Source of the DNA: Tubiluchus corallicola
Taxonomy: Eukaryota; Priapulida; Priapulimorpha; Priapulimorphida; Tubiluchidae
NCBI GenBank assembly: GCA_030141605.1
Contig: JAQGDQ010000292.1
Location: 186,001-250,000, forward strand
Direction: 5' to 3'
Length of the DNA: 64,000 nt
The notes beneath the pieces are model-generated. The model did not search any database. It was not told the DNA's origin and worked only from the letters and a program-made list of their open reading frames with translations. Positions 25,301-37,300 of the stretch are shown one piece after another. The position numbers and the translations under genes are program-made. Position 1 is the first letter of the stretch. The number at the start of each line of letters is the position of its first letter.

Positions 25301-28300
25301 TGAATCAACAGCATGAAATTCAAATTCTAAATAACACTTTAGAGTTAACTCTATTATCTCGCTATCCAGCCAATGGAAATATACATTATTAGGAAGCATA
25401 ACAGCATCCACATCAACATACTTTAAGGTTGCTTTAATATTAAGTTCAATCATGTCTGCTTCGGACCAGTGCAATATCACATCATCTGTTAATGATATAA
25501 AGTTATATTTCACAAATTCATAATGTGCTTTGGAGTAAAGCTCTGCCAACTCACTTAATGACCAACTACAGTCTATAACAGTGGGTAATTGTACATCACC
25601 TATTAGAGAGCATATGGGCTGTTCATTTAAGAAAGATATCATGGCTTCAGATTCTATAATCAATTCAACAGTATTGTTTACATTTTTCATTAACAAATTC
25701 ATTTCAGGTTTAGTCCAGAATAAGCAAACGTAATTTGGAAATCTACTTACTGCATGATTCAGCTGAACACAATCTAATTTACTTTGAAATGTAAGTGTGT
25801 CTGATAGAGACCAATATAAGTCGATTTTTGTATAGGCTACATCTGCTTGCATAAATAGTGAGCCAACTGTCACCTTGCTCTTCAGTTCAGTAATATCGCT
25901 TTCTGTCCAATTCAAGATCACAAGTTCTGGCATTCCAAAAACTATCGAGTTTAAGTGTAATAGTTTCTCAGAAATACAACAAAGGAATTGAGTGATTTCA
26001 ACTTCAGTATAATTAAAAAGTACCTCACAAGGAAAGGTTAAGGATCTATAAAAAATAAACCTGAAAACATCATTAGTTTGCAAATGAGTTAACTCATGTT
26101 CGTCCCAAAATAGCACCACATCTTTCAAATGTTTATCTGAATCGACTAGTGTTATGTTACTCAAATTACAAAGTAATTTGATTACTTCCATGTAATCCCA
26201 ATTCAGCTCAACTTCCACAGGTTTAGGAAAATCGTAAACCTCTTCCCATGTTCCTTCAAGTACAAACGACCTAGACAATTCACAAAGAAACTGCACTATT
26301 TCCATCTCTGACCAGTCTATAAGAACATCACTGGAAAACATTTTAATGACAGATTTGTCAAAACTGAAATCTGGAATAACTTTAGTCCACCATTCAGCTA
26401 TTTCAGGTTCACTCCACAGTAATAGTACTTCATTTCGATCCACGGCCAACATTTCAGCTAGCTTAACATCTTTTTTCCTTGTTGCACAGTACAGAAAACT
26501 AAGCTCTGCTACTGACCAATACATATCCACTTCTTCAGGTTGATCGTAAAAGTCTTCATATTGTTCGATGACTAGTTTGGATAAAAACAACGTACTCTGT
26601 AAGGCAATTACTTCTGGTTCAGTCCATTCCAAACTAACTTGCACTGGGAATTTGTCAGTTTCAAGTTTAATCCACTGCCGTAACACACTTGACTGAAGTT
26701 CAGTTATTACTGAGTCTAAACCTGCTTGGGTCCATTGTAAACAAATTGCTGCAAGAAACTCTGAAGCCATCGCTACTTCCCATTTTAAAATTACAAAATG
26801 TGGAGCATAAATAATGTTGGCATTTTGCAAATTTATCACGAGCTCATGTGGACTGAGACCAAAATGTGTTTCTTTAATGCCAAATTTAGTTGTTTCACAC
26901 TCATCCATTTCTAAATATATTTCACTGGTTGAACTGACATTTGCATTTAAATTCCAGTGCGAATAATTATCTGATTCTAACTCATGCAAATGAGCAAGCG
27001 GTAATTCAAGATAAATTTTACAGAAACGTAATGGATCACTTAATGACTGATAGAAAAGCTTATCTTTGAAAAGAGTAACCTCATTTTCAGTCCAGTTGAA
27101 ATTCACGGTATCGGGCATTAAATTATCACTGGGAACAACATCAATCAAGGGACATAGATCACAATGGAGCTTAACTAGTTCTTTGTCTGCCCATTTCAAA
27201 GAAGCATGTAAAGGAAAATCTCTGCACTCCCATGTAGTAAAGTGAGGAACAGCATTCACTGAAAGATAAGCCAATTCAAAATCATTCCATTCCATTTCCA
27301 CTTCAACAGGAAAATCAACAGTCTTAGGTTCAATGTGAAAAACATCTGAAGTGTCAACCATTTTGCAAATTAAGTGTGACAGTTCTTCTTCTGACCATGC
27401 TAAAACCACCTCACACTGCAAGAAATGAGTACTGCTTTGCTCTGCACATAGCAAATCATTCACCAACTTACTCTGCAGGATAACTATTTCAGCAGTTAAC
27501 CACTCTAACCCAATTTCATTTGGGAGACTTGAACATTCATACATGCAAAATTCTGGTAAACTAACGATGGAAAGACACACTTCGTCAGATAGTTCCCAAA
27601 ATAATTCCATTTCAAAGTAATTGCCACCAACTTCGATTGCTTCCAATTCTATACATGTTTTTGCAGAACACAGCAGTTGTGTCGTTTCTGATTCTGTCCA
27701 AGTAATATTCAACTGATTTGGTAAAATGTCAAGGCTTGCAGGAACAACAACTGTGTGCATCATGCACATCAAATGTATCACTTCTACTTCAGTCCACGCC
27801 AAATTGACATCAATTGGCAAAAGATCAACAGACTTATATTGTGCTACATTTAATTCAGATAAAATAAGCGACACAATCCACAGAGTGCTCATCTCAGAAT
27901 CTGGCCACCTTAATGTTACTGCATTTGGCATTTCTTCTGCTTTACTTACAACAAACTCATGGTCCAGCTTGCTCCATAGTTCTGTTATTTCACACTCATC
28001 CCAAGCTAATGTTACAGTGGGCAAATATTCAGTCCCTTGTCCCAAAGCTATTTCAAGTAAGCATGAGCAATAAAATTCAATTAAATTGGCAGATGTTAGC
28101 ACTGTTGACACTGTTGATGTCGTCTCTGCACAAATGGCATTCCATTTTAATACAGTTCTGTCAGACAACTGCCTAACAATAGCATCTTCAAAGTTCAATG
28201 AAATCTCCATCTCAGTGTTAGATATTTTACCTTCGTGAGGGCATGATTTTGTTCCGTCTTTCCACAACAAGTGAACTTCCGTAAGTTCCTCCGAATTTTC

Positions 28301-31300
28301 AATGCACAGTGGTAATGGCCATTTGACATATTCATTGTCTGCTAAGCTGTACATGTCAGGGTCTGACATTTCTAAAACAATACAAATAGGAAAACTAGTG
28401 ATTTGTTGAACAGAAGCAGTGTCTCTTGCACAAGCTGCTCTCAACCACGATAATAGATTTGTTATCAAGGTATTTGTCAAATGCAAAGCCATTCTTTCAG
28501 ATGCTAGTGTTATTTCAACGAAAAACCACGTTAAAACTACACTGCTTTCCGTTAAGTGGAAACTGGCTTCATGGCATTCTAAATTTACAATATTTTTAAA
28601 TGGTGCATTGAATCTTTCTTTATTGCTGTTAGCTTCATCATCTGACTGAACACTCTCACTTTTTATGCCAGCGGTATGGGCATCTGACCAATGCAAATGC
28701 AGCTTTCCTATTAGTGTTCTCGTATCAGGTAGCAACCACATATAAACAGCATTATCAACTATTTCTTGTAAGTTGGACTGTGGCAGGTCTATGACAACCT
28801 GGATAGGCCATTTAATGCTACTTTGAACTTTAATGATGCTATATTCAGTCCAAGGGATGATCAAATTAAAAGACAATTCGGATACGATTGGTACAGTCCA
28901 TTTTAAGATCAACTTACGTTCCTGTTCTACTGTAAGCACTTCTGCTTCTGTTACTTCCAAAATAACCTTATTTGGCCATATGTTTATTTGCTCTAATGCT
29001 TTAGATTGTTCCTCTAATGTATCAACTACACGAGCATCAGCTAACTTTAAATTACTCTCAATGGGCACATATTCAAATGACCACTGAGTTAGAGTATTAC
29101 ATCTCAAATGGCTCACTTCAACGTCAGACATCTCGAATGCGAAGCGAACAGATTGGAGAAAAACTTTTTGAAGTAGCTGATTTGTCTGCAAGCTGATGCA
29201 AGCAGGTAGTTGAGTGTACTCCAACTCTGTCCACTTTAACGTAATATCACTAGCAGTTTGAGTTACATGTGCTTTTGTGGCATTTAAAGGTACCACTGAC
29301 TGTGATTTGGTGTGTTCTGACCAGTTATTACTTGTCAAAGCATCACGAAATTTCAAGGCAACATTTCTCGGTAACTTGTTCAATTTTGGAAAAAGCCAAT
29401 ACAAATGAGCATTGGGCTTGAGTTGAATTAAGTCATTGGTAGTTAATTGTACAGTAACATGCTCAAAACTTAACATCAACTTACTTAAAAGTTCACTGAC
29501 ATCAACTACTGTGAAACAGAAACTAGTTTTGCAAGCTAAATCTGGAAAAGCAACAGCATCCCACTTTAATTCAGCATTCGACAGATACTTAACTACATCA
29601 GCTGTTGCAAAGTCTAAATATATCACAGCTCGTGGAATGCAAGACTGAACAGTAGTATTCAAAACAACAGAATCACAAACAACAGGTATTTCTGGTTGAA
29701 GGTTAAACTGCACAGCTTCAGAACTTTTCAAAAGAACATGACTAGTTACATCACTTACATTTTGACATTTCCACACCAATGCTGTGTTACTTTTTAACTC
29801 AAACAAATCAGTGTAAAGTAGTTCAAAAGTAACCAGCTTATCTCTTAACCATGTAGTACTCTCGCATAGGGATACAAATGGTTTTCCCCACTGAAGTACT
29901 ATCTTCGTGGGAAGGCAATAACAATTCACGTAGTCCCACATAAAGGTCATTCCAGTTTCTTTTTGATTCACTTCAGCTTGTGCACCATCTAGAGAAATCA
30001 CATCTGACATTAACTCATCACTTACATCTTTAAGCTCACTACTGTCACACTCAGAATACTTCAAGAAAACTTCATCAGCACTCAACTGCAACAGAGACCA
30101 TTGCAGAATAGAACCAGGCCGAAGGTGCACAAAATCAGACCACGACAAATGCAAGGTAAGAGAAAAAGATCCCAAAGAAAGTAGTTGCACAAGCTCATAT
30201 GCTTTAACTGCTGAAAGCATCATGGCTACATGACTGGAAAACTGACGAGATTTTGCACCAAGCCAGTTTAAGTGGATTTTCTGTTCTTTTACAATTACCT
30301 GGGCTTCTGAGCAGTGTAAGAGAAAATCACTACAATCTGAAATTTCTACCACTGAATCATTGTCATAACTACTTATCTCTGCATCTGAAGCTTTTAAGAA
30401 AAGAGATAAACTCTCAATTCCAACAAACCTCCACTGGAACAATGTATTACAGCAAAAAGACAATAGCTGGCTGACAGACAGTTCAACAGTAACATTTACG
30501 AACCAAGTATTAATTTTATTCAGAATGTGAGCCTTTCCCATTTCAGACCACTTCATTACAACATTTGTTGGTACATCATAATAGCTTATATCAAACCATC
30601 TCAATAAAATGAACTCTCCATTTTCAGTAAATTCAGCATCCGTTACATCTAACATAATTATATCTGCAGCTGCAGGAGTCTTGCTTTCACTAAATGGCAT
30701 ATTTTGTGCTTCGGTTATTTCTGAATCGCATAGCTTCAATGTCACATTACCTGGACCAAATAAGTTTAGCATTAAATCTGTCCACTGAAAAGAAGAGTTA
30801 TGCTGAATGTGCATTAACTCAGTTTGAGATAATTCTAAAGTAAAATTTGAGGTGCCTAAAGAACAAAATCTTAGCAATTTGTTATATACATTTTCTATCC
30901 AGTGGATCACAATATGACATGGCAAACTAGCGGTTTGTAAGCCTGTCCATTTTAATAAGATGGTATCTTGCTCGTTAATCATATCTGCTTTGAACACATC
31001 CAAATAGACAGAAGTTGCAACCTCCAAATTCTTACTTGTGTCACAAACCGTGTCAGTATCCTGAATTTTTGTTTGTTTTGAATCCAACAAGCGAAGGTGT
31101 ATATCTTCCAAATCAGTAACATAAGATACTTTCCAAGAAAGAATGGTGTCATGGAGATATGACCATAGGTCAACATGCTTTATGTTTAGAGTAATATTCA
31201 ATAACCAAGATGTGATCTTATTCCTAATTTCCACAATTTTAGATTCTTTCCAGTGTAATATTATAGATCTGGGCAGTTCATAACAATAAACAGAAGGCCA

Positions 31301-34300
31301 TTTTAAAATCAATTTAGAATGTATTTGGTCTACCTGTGCTACTGTACAATCTAAAACTATGATTTCTGAAACAGAGGCAGAGGCAGCCAAATTGCGCAAA
31401 TCTTCAGCTAATCCTTCTTGCATCAAGATCGTTTCTGCTTCAGATAGTTTTAGATGGAAAGTGTTCGGCAGTTCTGCAAAGACGGACAAGGTCCAGAATG
31501 AAGCAGAGTCATAACAAACATTTAACAACTCCGACTGTGACAATTCCACAGAAACATCAACAGACCCCAACAAAAGCCTCTTTAAGAGTTCACTGCGCTT
31601 AGCGTCAGTCAATTCAAGAACAATATTGCAGGGAAAACGGTTACAAAACTTGTCAAAACATCTCAAAGTCAAAGTCGGATGACTTTCAGATATTTCTATA
31701 TTCAACCAATCCAGAAAAACTACAGAATCAAATATACCCATCTCTGCACATTCGTCTTCAGATTCAGTCACACGAGCATCTTTTCCAGCTAAAAGCACAC
31801 AATCTGCTTTATATTCAGGTAGCTTCCACTGCAACAAGGAAGTGCAAGACAATAACAGCAACTGCTTGCAATCAAGTTCAACTGTAATGTCTAACAACCA
31901 AGATAACGTATTGCAAATTTCTGGCAAATTATTCCAATGTAACAAAACCTCAGATGAAACCATGAAACAATTCAATGCAGACCACTTCAAGAAAACCTTC
32001 CTCTGGTGTTGTTCGACTAGAGCTTCTGTACTGGATAAGCTAACGTTAGGCAATGCTGCAAACGTACTTAGCTTTGATAAATCAAGCCATTTGCTATATG
32101 TGTCAAATGTTCTCGCCTCTAACCACTTAAAATTTACTTGACTTGGCAACTCTGCATGAGGTGGCAACAGCCATTGAGACACCCAGTTGTCTTGAATTTT
32201 TACTAAATCAGAAAGAGACAATTCAAGAACAAAATCTGTAGAACCTAAAACAAACTTTTTCAAAAGATCAACTTGTACTGTCAATGTTATCGGAAAAATG
32301 ACCTTGCAGGGCAATCCTTTCAAAGAAATACCAAACCAACTCAGGCAAATCTTGTGTCTATGTAGTTTCAAAACTGTTTCAGCTTCAGTCAAGTCTAAAA
32401 CAATGACATTTGAAAAAAATTCTGAGCTATCAGTTGTTAAATGGTCTCCTGAAAAAATAGTTAGCTCAGCACTGACAATGTCAAGTTTGACATCGTCTGT
32501 TGCTTTGGCCATCGCTGGAATTATCCACTGCAAAGCAGTCTTAGGTGACTCACACTGTTGATGTAAAACATAGCTGTAAGTCATTTCTAAATGAAAGTTT
32601 ACCAAATGAGAAAAAACTTTCTCTTTGAGATGAAGCAATGCAGATTCTGACCAATATACACAAACTTGTATTGGTAATTCATAACAATAAACATTCGACC
32701 AGCTACACATGACAAGGTGATCAGCATGGCTGATCTCAGCTTGTTCACAGTCCAAAAGCACAACAGCATTAGTTTCACTGTCAGTAAGTTGACCACTATT
32801 TTCAGCCTCACTCCATTTGAGCTCCACCTCATCTGATAACTCATCTTTGTTAGACAATGTCCAAAGTGATGCACAATTGACCGGCAGATTGAACCACTCA
32901 CTCTCAGTTAAGGGAACAACAAAGGTTACATTACCCACAGGCATCTTCTTCAGCAGGCAAGTCAAGTCATTTGCTGTCAAGAACAGGGCTACTTTACATG
33001 GCACCCTGGGAATATTTACTTTAGAAAAGCTTAAAAGAACTTTTCTTGGCAATGTTTTTGTAACAGAATGTTCCCATTTTAAGAATACATATGTTGAGAT
33101 TATACTAGATTCAAAAGAACCGATAACATCTGAATGGTTGCAGTCTTGTGTATAACTTGTAATACTAGCTTGTGAACTGACAAAATTCAATTCACCTGAC
33201 AGTTGGGTACTTTTAGGAATAAGCCATTCTAACAACAGATCATTATTGAAAAACACCAGATCCATGTAAAACAGCTCTAAAGAAATGTCAACTGACGGCA
33301 AAGTGATCTTAATCTTCATATCCTCTAGATTACTTTTCGTGAGCTTTAATACTGCAGTAGATGGCAACTCATAGCAGTAAACATCTGCCCATTTCAATAT
33401 AACCTCATAAGTTTGTTCAACTAACTCAGCATTGGAAATATTCAAAGAAATCTCCGATGACTTTGTTTCACTTACGGCTACTTTGTGCAATGAAACTGTA
33501 CTAACTTCCCGTTTTACTGCTTCTGACCATTCCAACTCAACTGGAGAAAACAAGTCTGTAGAGTCAGACAGTACCCATTCTGCGATAATATCGTTGCAGC
33601 ATTGCAGCAGCATCACTTTGGTAATAATAACACTAATGGCTATTGGAAAAGCTTCGGTAACTGCCAATACCAATAAGTGTTCCATTAGATCACAAATTTC
33701 ATTATTACTCCACTTCAATGGGATCACAGATGGCAATGACAATGTTTCGAAAATTTTCAAGGGCTCAAAAAATTTACATTGAATTTCTACAATTTTTTCT
33801 CCTGTGCATTGCAGAGCAACTTTGTGAGGTAACCTAGAAAATGAAATTGTTGTCCACTGTAGTACTGCAGTTTTTTGACATCCCGTTAATCTTGCATTTG
33901 CTGGATCTAGAATTATTAGTGATTCTGGACTTTCCAACATGTTTTTTCTAAATAGTTTTGCCTGTACATCAACTAGCTCATTATCACACAAGAAAGCATC
34001 TGCAGTTTTTAGAATGACTTCAGACCGCCATTTGTAAATTCTGCTTACTGTCCAAATAAAGAAATGACTGACCTGAAGTTTCAAAATATCATTCTGCTCC
34101 AGTTTAACAAGTATTTTAACAGTATATTTAGACTGAGACACAATGGGCAAGTGAGCTATTTGTTCCTCAGCTGTAGCTTTACTAGGATGCTTATCAATCA
34201 CTCGCCGATCTGATTTCAGTTTGTTCTGTAATTCAGCCATCACATCAGCAGGAAAATTCATACTCTTTTCGCCCATATCAATTCCAGCATCATCTCTGTG

Positions 34301-37300
34301 TGCACTTTTATTTGTTTCATTAAAATCTGCTATCCGATGTGCTGATCTTCCACTCGAATACAGAACAGGCCTAGATTTAAGGTCACCTATCACCGCATCC
34401 ATAGCTGACTTATAGGATTTCTTGTCTGTGCTGTCTCTAGCTGACGTAGGTACAAGTGATGACACGATTTTAGGAAGTGCAATAGGTCCAGAAGTCCTAT
34501 GGCGCTTTGCTGTGTATCTTTTATCAAAGGTTTTGGTTTTGACAAAAGACAGTCTAAAAAGAGTTCTATCATATTTATATTGTTTTGATGAGGTTACTGT
34601 GCTTGCGCCAAAAGAAGCGGACCTGATTCTTGGCTTTGCTTGTTCTGGAAATGAGTCAGCCCTTGGTCTTTTCAGAGGTGTAATGCCTGTGCTTCTATCT
34701 GGACTGCATCCCAGAAATCGCTTACGCAGGTTGCCAAACAATGATCCGAAACTTTTCCTGAATGCATGTCCAGACATTTTCAGGGAAACAACTGCATATT
34801 GAAACTGTTCATCTGAAAGTAAGCATTTAAGGTTCTACTTATCAATTTAGGCTGAACACTCAAAGTCATTAGTGGAAAGAGTGCATTTTCCTGTCTAGTC
34901 GAAAAACTAAAACAACTTATAAAGTAATGATTCAATCTCTTTTAGTGAGACAGGCACTTGTTACAATAAAGGGTAATCAAATAGCTAACAGCTATCTGTG
35001 AACTGTGCGTTGCAAACAATGCCGTGCAACTGAACAGTTCGTTTGATAACAACAACAAATTCATCGCCAAACGTTGTGACCTCTTATTATCAGCTTAATT
35101 AACCTCAACAAGTTAATAAAGATAATTTCTTTACTTTTTTCATAGAATTCCACACATTAAAAGAACCGTCACTCAAGTACACAAATGTTATCCTTAAGCA
35201 AGATCCGTAAGGGACGTTATCTACTTGGAATTCATTTATGTCATCGGTTACTCCCAGCTTCACCGTTCTTTTGGAGGTCAAATATACTAAGATTGCCCCA
35301 ACAGTACTGATCCTGTGCCCTAATACTTTTAAAGCAAAACAAAAACAATAGTCTTACCGGTAAATTCAACTTTTCCCAGGAGGTTTTGGATTTGTGGCGC
35401 AAGGCCAAGTTTGAACAGGTAGAGGCTGAAACATATTAATATGTTAGTAATTGATGAAATGAATATTAATTGCATAAAATCAGCAAAGTGCAATACTTTC
35501 AAAGTAAGATTGGCTATGTAATCTATTTAAAGGAAAACTGGACGATTGTTTTTACTCAACCTCATTTTAATTTACTGTCCAAAATATACATTTTCTTGCC
35601 TATAAAGTTAGCAACTGTTTCTTATACTTGAATAATTAGCTTAGAAAGTTAATTAATGGCAACAGAACACAGCTATTGCTTATGTCAGAAACTAACCACA
35701 GTTTGTGCAATAGCAGGCATCTTCCCGTCAAGCATGTTTGTATAAGTGTTACTGCTTAAACCGGGGATGAGAATGACAAACTGCGAAAAACTCTGAAACA
35801 GGCCGGGGGTTTGGGGGCCGAGGGGCAAAGCACTATGGGGGTTGAAGGGGGCAAAGCCCCCTTGGAGCTAGCAACAAATTGCACTTTTGTGACCATAGAG
35901 GGCCTCTAAGTGGACTTAAAATATCAATTACTTTGTTTCATGCATAATTAAAAATACCCAACTATCAAGGATACATGATACATATGATCATAAAGCTTCA
36001 AAAAATTAACAAATTTTATTCTGTATATATTTTGTTGCCTATATCTCATAAATTATAAAATTAAACTTGGTTCTATTCAAATTACGCTTTGGTTTGTGTC
36101 TGGAGGCCTCAAAGCTTCACACTTGTCAGCAATGAAGATATGCCACATTGCCGTAAAAGGCATGTTACAAATCGTACAGATTATCAAATAAACGATATTT
36201 ATGCTTTATTTGAACTATTTTAGCCAAAATTTTTCAGCAATTTTTAACATCTAGGAGATAAAAAGGAAAGCTGGATAGATACCTTGAAAAAATGCTACTG
36301 AAAGTTTCGGTTACGATTTCGACGAAAACAAGGTTCAACCGCGAAAAATTTTCTCAACAAATTTACGCGATTTACAAAAATGGCACTACTGGTCTTCCAA
36401 AAACTCGGAATTCCGCATATCCGCGGAAAATTCTCATCCCTGTTAAACGTGTGCTGTCACGAAAATGAGCTCTACATCATATGACGTCAGAAACTAACAC
36501 TGCAGTTCATGATCATGGTTATCATGGTACCACCTTCCATTTGTCGGCCACGCAAATGTGACAAAAAAGCGCCACTGCCAATCTTAGTATAGATTCACTG
36601 AGACACGCATAGCTTTGAAAGTTTAACATAATTTGACTATCCGAGGTAATTATTATTTAATCTAAGCTTTGATTTAAAAAAGGCTATTGTAGTTTTCAAT
36701 ATTTTAGAGCATTCTTTATTCTGAACGAATGTTTACCCAATCGTCCGGTTTTCCTTTAAAGTGAAATAGTCAACATTTCAAACTTTAAATTCAATAATTA
36801 TACAATAAACCTCACTAGATAAAGAAAGAAACGACTAAATATTGATCACTGAACTGATACAGCCACAAAGAAGAGTCCATTGGAAATAACTTTGGTATAT
36901 GAAATCTTTCGCAGTGTGGCATCAGTGTTGGCTAAAATACGGCAAATCACGAAGTGACTGTAAACTTGAGCTAAAACGTGCAATCGTGTACTATTGCAAT
37001 ATGACAAAGATGCACAAATTGGACTACTCTCTTAAAAAATTTAAAAGCAAAACTGTCGAGGCCAAATTATTTCACTTGCAGCCAAAGATATAGTTTGTCT
37101 TGTATGAATTTCATCACAAAATAGAGAATTTAGAATAATTCCTCAATGGACAAAAGTGTTTGGCATATGAACCAAGCCCGGGCCACCACAAAAAAATTTT
37201 CTACAGCTTTAGGAACAAATTAATAGGATAATGTTAACTGTTACATAAAAATTCGTCATTCATAAATTGCAAAAAAATGGGTAACAAACCTGAGAGCATG

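Noticed and set aside
24204..34802. Plus-strand ORFs of 60-126 codons opposite the giant exon
   Set aside because: They are antisense shadows of an uninterrupted coding frame, with low-complexity content and no family features.
15208..34812. Giant ORF as a retrotransposon or virus-derived polyprotein
   Set aside because: No reverse transcriptase, protease, integrase, capsid or helicase motif is visible, there are no long terminal repeats, and its phase fits the host exon.
15208..34812. Giant ORF as a spectrin-repeat nesprin or spectraplakin
   Set aside because: The repeats are about 32-45 or 256 residues with alternating strand-like hydrophobics and W, not 106-residue three-helix spectrin units. 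The C-terminus lacks the KASH signature.
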